This document shows, one piece after another, positions 34,439-38,171 of a stretch of 38,171 nucleotides of DNA. Position numbers and translations under genes: made by a program. The first letter of the stretch is position 1. Every line of letters starts with the position of its first letter. Source of the DNA: Catenulispora pinistramenti (lineage in GTDB: Bacteria; Actinomycetota; Actinomycetes; Streptomycetales; Catenulisporaceae); assembly GCF_018274385.1 (NCBI RefSeq), contig NZ_JAAFYZ010000089.1, positions 1 through 38,171 of the forward strand. Reading direction: 5' to 3'. The notes under the pieces were generated by a model. It ran no database searches, had not been told where the DNA came from, and worked only from the letters and a program-made list of their open reading frames with translations.

Positions 34439-36451
34439 ATGCGGGCAAACCTGACCCGACGTTCCCTGTCCCTGGTCCGCAACCTGGGCATCCTGGCGCA
34501 CGTGGACGCCGGGAAGACCACCGTCACCGAACGCGTGCTGTTCCTGACCGGCGCCGTGCACAAGCGCGGCGAGGTGCACGAGGGCACCACCGTCACCGAC
34601 TTCGACCCGCAGGAGCGCAAGCGCGGCATCACGATCTTCGCCGCGGCCGTCAGCTGCGACTGGGCCGGGCACCGGCTGAACCTCATCGACACCCCCGGGC
34701 ACGTCGACTTCTCCGCCGAGGTCGAGCGGGCGCTGCGGGTGCTGGACGGCGCCGTCGCGGTGTTCGACGCGGTGGCCGGGGTCGAGCCGCAGAGCGAGGC
34801 GGTGTGGCGGCTGGCCGACCGGTACGGCGTGCCGCGTATCGCCTTCGTGAACAAGATGGACCGGACCGGCGCCGACCTCGACGCGGCGGTGGAGTCCATT
34901 CGCGAGCGGCTGCACGCGGTGCCGCTGGCGGTGCAGTTGCCGATCGGGAGCGAGGGGGAGTTCGAGGGCGTCGTCGACTTGGTCCGGATGCGGGCTCTGA
35001 CATGGGCCGACGGCACCATGGCCGAAGGCGTGGTCCCCGAGGCGCTGGCGGACGAGGCCGGCCGGCGTCGGCGGAAGCTGGAGGAGACGGTCGCCGAGCG
35101 GCATGCTGCGGCGCTGGAGGAGTTCGTCGAGCGGTCGCAGCTTTCCGCGGAGACGCTGGGGGCGGCGCTGCGTGAGCTGACTGCTTCCGGCGAGGTCGTC
35201 GTGGTGCTGTGCGGTGCGGCGTACAAGGACCGGGGGATCGAGCCGCTGCTGGATGCGGTGGTCGCCTACCTGCCTTCGCCTTTGGACCGGTCGGATGCCG
35301 ATCCGGAGCAGCCTTTGGCGGCGCTGGTGTTCAAGGTGCAGGCGACCGGTACGGGACGGCTGACGTTCGTGCGGCTGTACTCCGGGACGCTGCGTAAGGG
35401 CGATTCGGTGCTGGACGTCGGCGCCGGGCGGACCGAGCGGGTCGGGCGGATCCTGCGGGTGCAGGCCGACCGGCACACCGAGGTCGAACAGGCGGTGGCC
35501 GGCGACATCGTCGCGCTGGTCGGCCCCAAGCACGCGGTGACGGGTGCGACGCTGGCCGCGCCCGAAGCACCGGTCCTGCTGGAGGCGGCGGGCTCGGCGC
35601 CGGGCGAGCCGGTGGTGTCGGTCGCGGTCGAGGCGGACCGCAACGCCGACACCGGCCGGCTGGCGGCGGCGCTGGCGCGCGCGGTCGAGGAGGATCCGTC
35701 CCTGTCGGTCCGCACCGACCCCGAGACCGGCCAGACGCTGCTGTCGGGGCTGGGCGAGCTGCACCTGGAGGTGGCGGTGGAGAAGATCCGGCAGGAGAAG
35801 GAGATCGCCGTGACCGTCGGGCGGCCGCAGGTGGCGCTGCGCGAAGCGGTGGTGTCGGGCGTGACCGGCTTCGTCTACCGGCACGTCAAGCAGGACGGCG
35901 GCTCCGGCCAGTGGGCCCACGTGGTCCTGGAAGTCAGCCCCCTGACCGACACCCTCGGCGACACGGGCTTCACCTTCGAATCCCGCGTCACCGGCGGCCG
36001 CGTCCCCCGCGAGTACATCCGCGCGGTCGAAGCCGGCTGCCGCGACGCCCTGACCACCGGCCCCCTGGCCGGTCACCCGGTGACGGGCCTGCGCGTGGTG
36101 CTCCTGGACGGAGCCACCCACGTGAAGGACTCCTCGGAGATGGCCTTCCGCACAGCAGGGCTGATGGGCCTGCGCGCAGCACTGCGCGCCAGCACCCTGG
36201 CCATACTGGAACCGGTGGCGGAGCTGACGGTCACCACCCCGGACGACACCGTCGGCACGGTCCTCGGCGACCTGGCCGCCCGCCGCGGCCGCGTCACGGA
36301 CTCGACGAGCCGGGGCACCACGGCCGTGGTCACCGCGACCATCCCGCTCGCGGAGGTCTTCGGCTACGCCACGCGCCTGCGCAGCCGCACGCAAGGCCGC
36401 GGGGCCTTCACGATGCGGTCGGCGGGGTACGCGCCGGTGGTCGGTGGGTGA
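34439..36451 (+). CDS. Elongation factor G paralogue
   Basis: A 670-aa translational GTPase. GTPase motifs: AHVDAGKT (20-27), ERKRGIT switch I, DTPGHVD (84-90), NKMD (138-141). Domain II, III, IV and V signatures follow: [48 protein letters not shown], the domain IV tip loop with KDSSEMAF (D564-F570), and [19 protein letters not shown]. Domain IV is EF-G-like rather than TetM/OtrA-like. The protein is shorter than housekeeping EF-G (about 700 aa) and sits away from rpsL, rpsG and tuf, so it is an accessory EF-G. The upstream leader peptide suggests induction when ribosomes stall; a role in tolerance to ribosome-targeting drugs or in stress translation is inferred. Confidence 0.9.
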   Translation: MRANLTRRSLSLVRNLGILAHVDAGKTTVTERVLFLTGAVHKRGEVHEGTTVTDFDPQERKRGITIFAAAVSCDWAGHRLNLIDTPGHVDFSAEVERALRVLDGAVAVFDAVAGVEPQSEAVWRLADRYGVPRIAFVNKMDRTGADLDAAVESIRERLHAVPLAVQLPIGSEGEFEGVVDLVRMRALTWADGTMAEGVVPEALADEAGRRRRKLEETVAERHAAALEEFVERSQLSAETLGAALRELTASGEVVVVLCGAAYKDRGIEPLLDAVVAYLPSPLDRSDADPEQPLAALVFKVQATGTGRLTFVRLYSGTLRKGDSVLDVGAGRTERVGRILRVQADRHTEVEQAVAGDIVALVGPKHAVTGATLAAPEAPVLLEAAGSAPGEPVVSVAVEADRNADTGRLAAALARAVEEDPSLSVRTDPETGQTLLSGLGELHLEVAVEKIRQEKEIAVTVGRPQVALREAVVSGVTGFVYRHVKQDGGSGQWAHVVLEVSPLTDTLGDTGFTFESRVTGGRVPREYIRAVEAGCRDALTTGPLAGHPVTGLRVVLLDGATHVKDSSEMAFRTAGLMGLRAALRASTLAILEPVAELTVTTPDDTVGTVLGDLAARRGRVTDSTSRGTTAVVTATIPLAEVFGYATRLRSRTQGRGAFTMRSAGYAPVVGG

Positions 36452-36463
36452 GGCCGGGAGCCT

Positions 36464-36505
36464 GGGTCCGGCCGGCCTGTCCTTCGGGACGGGTCGGCCG
36501 GGCCC
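36464..36505. terminator. Hairpin terminator with TTCG loop
   Basis: Two 19-nt arms (36464-36482, 36487-36505), nearly fully paired with a few wobble pairs, close on a TTCG tetraloop. It lies between the EF-G paralogue and the convergent hypothetical gene. Confidence 0.82.
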
Positions 36506-36524
36506 GGCCCGCGCGCTCGGCCGA

Positions 36525-37058
36525 TCAGCGCTTTCGCGCCGCCTTGCGCTGCGCTTTGTCCTGCGCTTTGAGGTCGCGCACCACGACTTGCATGACCCTC
36601 GCCAACGCCCGCCTCGCTGCGTTGACTTCCTTGTCCACCTCACGCTGTTCGACCTGGCCCTGCACGGCTGCGATATGCGCTTCGAACGCGATGCTCGCGA
36701 TCAGGAAGCGAAGACGTTGTATCTCGGCGTCGTCGCCCAGCTCGCAGCCGATCAGCGCGACCACACACAGAGCCTGCATGATCTCGTCGTAACGAACGTC
36801 CACATCGGTTCCGAGAGCCAGCGCCTCCACATCCGCATGCTCGGCGATGATCCGCAGCGCGGCGTCCAGGTCCGCCTCGCGTTCCGACGGCCCGCCCGCC
36901 AGCGCTCGCCTGAGCAGCGGCCCGGCGTCCCCGGCGCCGATCGCGCCGAGCAGCGCCAGCACCTCGGGCGCGTGCGGGCCGAGCAGCGCGTCGAGGCCTG
37001 CGGATGCCGTCGGGACTCCGTCGAGTGCTGATTCGAAGGTATACCAGGCCATGGACAT
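36525..37058 (-). CDS. Hypothetical helical protein
   Basis: A 177-aa protein, mostly predicted helix, with no family I recognise. The N-terminal part (MSMAWYTFESALDGVPTAS, LDALLGPHAPEVLALLGAI) is acidic and leucine-rich, and the C-terminus is strongly basic (DKAQRKAARKR), which could bind nucleic acid (inference). In-frame ATGs at 37058 and 37052 both fit. Codon use is normal for this genome. It converges on the EF-G gene; the 230 bp upstream of it contain no gene I can support. Confidence 0.7.
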   Translation of the reverse strand: MSMAWYTFESALDGVPTASAGLDALLGPHAPEVLALLGAIGAGDAGPLLRRALAGGPSEREADLDAALRIIAEHADVEALALGTDVDVRYDEIMQALCVVALIGCELGDDAEIQRLRFLIASIAFEAHIAAVQGQVEQREVDKEVNAARRALARVMQVVVRDLKAQDKAQRKAARKR

Positions 37059-37288
37059 GTGGCGGTCCTATCAGTCCCCGTTGAAGCCGGGCAAGCGGCG
37101 GTCGGCGTCAGGACTCGGCGGCCCGGACCTTCCGCAGCGCGCGCACCTGCGTCCGCGACGGTACTCGTCCTCGGCGACGGCCAAGCTGGTCGGCTTCATC
37201 GGGGTCCGGCTGGTGGTGGCGAGCGGTAGAAGGTCGGGCGCGTTTCACGGATCGTCGTACATGAGCGGCACAGTATCCGCTCACAGGT

Positions 37289-37525
37289 TCAGCTCCCGAT
37301 CCCCTCCCACCCGCGCCGCACCGGGCCTTCGGCCAGCGCGTGCGGGTCGTGGCTCCAGCGGTCCCGGTAGAAGACGTCGCCCGCGCGGCCGCCCTGGTAC
37401 CGGACGCTGTGCAGGTCGGTCGCGGTGGTGCCGCGGCGGAAGAACTTTCCGGCCTGGAGCAGGAGCGCGTCCGGCTCCTTCGATCCGTCGCGCGGCACCG
37501 GGCCTCCTTGGCAGTGAGTTGACAT
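37289..37525 (-). pseudogene. narG relic (nitrate reductase alpha N-terminus)
   Basis: The 78-codon frame matches the first part of respiratory nitrate reductase alpha subunits. LLLQAGKFFRRGT, then ATDLHSVRYQGGRAGDVFYRDRWSHD, aligns with the NarG N-terminal segment just before its HGVNCTGSCSW iron-sulfur motif. Similarity ends right after RDRWSHD and the frame runs into unrelated sequence and a stop. NarG is normally over 1,200 residues, so more than 90 percent is gone. No narH, narJ or narI lies nearby in the window. A recombination or deletion remnant is the simplest reading. Confidence 0.7.
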
Positions 37526-37615
37526 CTTCCGGGCTCTTCACCCTTGGTGGTGACCCGTCGGCGGCCCCCGAACCTGGCGCTCACCTGTCCGGCGCAACCT
37601 CGCGGCCCGGTTGAT

Positions 37616-37668
37616 GTGCAACCTGCGGGTTGCGCGTTCGGGATCGATGTGCAACTCTGGGGTTGCAC
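37616..37668. promoter_or_regulatory. Two palindromic operators 33 bp apart
   Basis: Site 1 (37616-37635): GTGCAAC, 6 bp, GTTGCGC. Site 2 (37649-37668): GTGCAAC, 6 bp, GTTGCAC, a perfect dyad. Both are preceded by GAT and their centres are 33 bp (three helical turns) apart. They lie 35 bp upstream of the SRPBCC start, so they probably bind a repressor of that gene. Confidence 0.75.
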
Positions 37669-37702
37669 GTTAGAGCCGCTAGTGAGAACGAGGGAGTACG
37701 TC

Positions 37703-38143
37703 ATGACCACTGACCTTCAGGACAGCATCGAGCGCGAGACCCTGATCGCCGCCTCCCAGGACCGGGTCTGGTCGCTGGTGACCGAACCCGGCTTCTGGGT
37801 CGCCCCGACCGGTGCCGAGGCCGTGACCGGGGAGACCACCGTCGCGCACAGCGACGAGTACGGCGACTACCCGGTGCGGGTGGAGAAGATCGACCCGAAG
37901 AGCTATGTGTCCTACCGTTGGGCCAGCGCCTACTCGGGCCAGGCGCTGCGCGAGGGGATCACGACCCTGATCGAGTTCACGCTCACGCCCGAGGGCGACG
38001 GCACCCGGCTGCGGGTGGTCGAGAGCGGGTTCACGGCGCTGGAGGGGGACGAGGAGCTGCGGCGCGGCGCGTTCAAGGACAACGACGGCGGGTGGCGCGA
38101 GGTGATGGACGCGTTCAAGAAGCGGGCCGAAGAGGCCGCGTGA
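37703..38143 (+). CDS. SRPBCC (AHSA1-like) domain protein
   Basis: A 146-aa START/Bet v 1-like fold protein. ETLIAASQDRVWSLVTEP is the typical first strand and helix, YPVRVEKIDPKSYVSYRW and TTLIEFTLTPEGDGTRLRVVESGF the sheet, and GWREVMDAFKKRAEE the closing helix. The family binds hydrophobic ligands or regulates ATPases and often sits beside an ArsR-type regulator; the regulator here may lie beyond the window's right edge. The ATG at 37703 follows GAGGGAG. Two palindromic operators lie just upstream. Confidence 0.88.
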   Translation: MTTDLQDSIERETLIAASQDRVWSLVTEPGFWVAPTGAEAVTGETTVAHSDEYGDYPVRVEKIDPKSYVSYRWASAYSGQALREGITTLIEFTLTPEGDGTRLRVVESGFTALEGDEELRRGAFKDNDGGWREVMDAFKKRAEEAA

Positions 38144-38171
38144 GGCTGGAGGGGGTTTCGGTGGCGGGGGC

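Noticed and set aside
34439-36451. A TetM/OtrA-type tetracycline ribosomal protection protein
   Set aside because: Domain IV keeps EF-G features (GGSGQWAHV and DSSEMAF) and the N-terminal region follows EF-G ([11 protein letters not shown]) rather than TetM, so EF-G paralogue is the better call.
37108-37288. A minus-strand continuation with a basic tail upstream of the hypothetical gene
   Set aside because: No start with a ribosome site, no recognised domain and overlap with the narG relic frame; too weak to report as a gene.

Overview
The window is very GC-rich with strong third-position GC bias. It carries an AfsR-type regulator, a FurA–KatG pair, leaderless-looking promoters and several large STAND-type regulators. 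This points to a filamentous actinomycete of Streptomyces or Catenulispora type (inferred from style, not proven). No rRNA, tRNA, CRISPR array or intact insertion sequence was seen.

Left part (1–8.8 kb): a GNAT acetyltransferase converges on a minus-strand alkylation-repair cluster (APS kinase, Ogt, 2OG-Fe(II) oxygenase, small Ada-like zinc domain). Then come an NAD-dependent epimerase and the furA–katG oxidative-stress operon. A frameshifted AbiEii-like nucleotidyltransferase follows, overlapping a 207-aa protein built from two similar halves. Middle (8.9–21.8 kb): a two-component system diverges from an ABC transporter (ATPase plus FtsX-type permease), followed by a GMC oxidoreductase. Next is a MerR regulator–VIT/vWA operon whose control region holds a perfect 24-bp palindrome, a divergent D-Ala-D-Ala carboxypeptidase and a nucleotidyltransferase. 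Convergent gene pairs are separated by long hairpin terminators.

Right part (21.8–38.2 kb): a membrane Ser/Thr kinase with an extracellular PQQ-like propeller, a small secreted His-containing peptide, an AfsR-family regulator, a gene-poor stretch dense in inverted repeats, a methyltransferase, a broken phosphotransferase gene and an NB-ARC/LuxR regulator. After a GNAT gene comes an EF-G paralogue preceded by a 32-residue leader ORF ending in an Arg-rich RRRLRGLR tail. The window closes with a hypothetical gene, a relic of the nitrate reductase alpha subunit gene (narG), and a SRPBCC gene behind two palindromic operators spaced 33 bp apart.

The most promising new biology is the leader-peptide-controlled EF-G paralogue, the MerR/VIT-vWA operon whose product carries an FtsZ-tail-like motif, the two-half protein linked to the AbiEii-like gene, and the structured gene-poor region at 28.8–29.7 kb. 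Two genes are visibly internally deleted or truncated and one is frameshifted, so the region is also undergoing decay.
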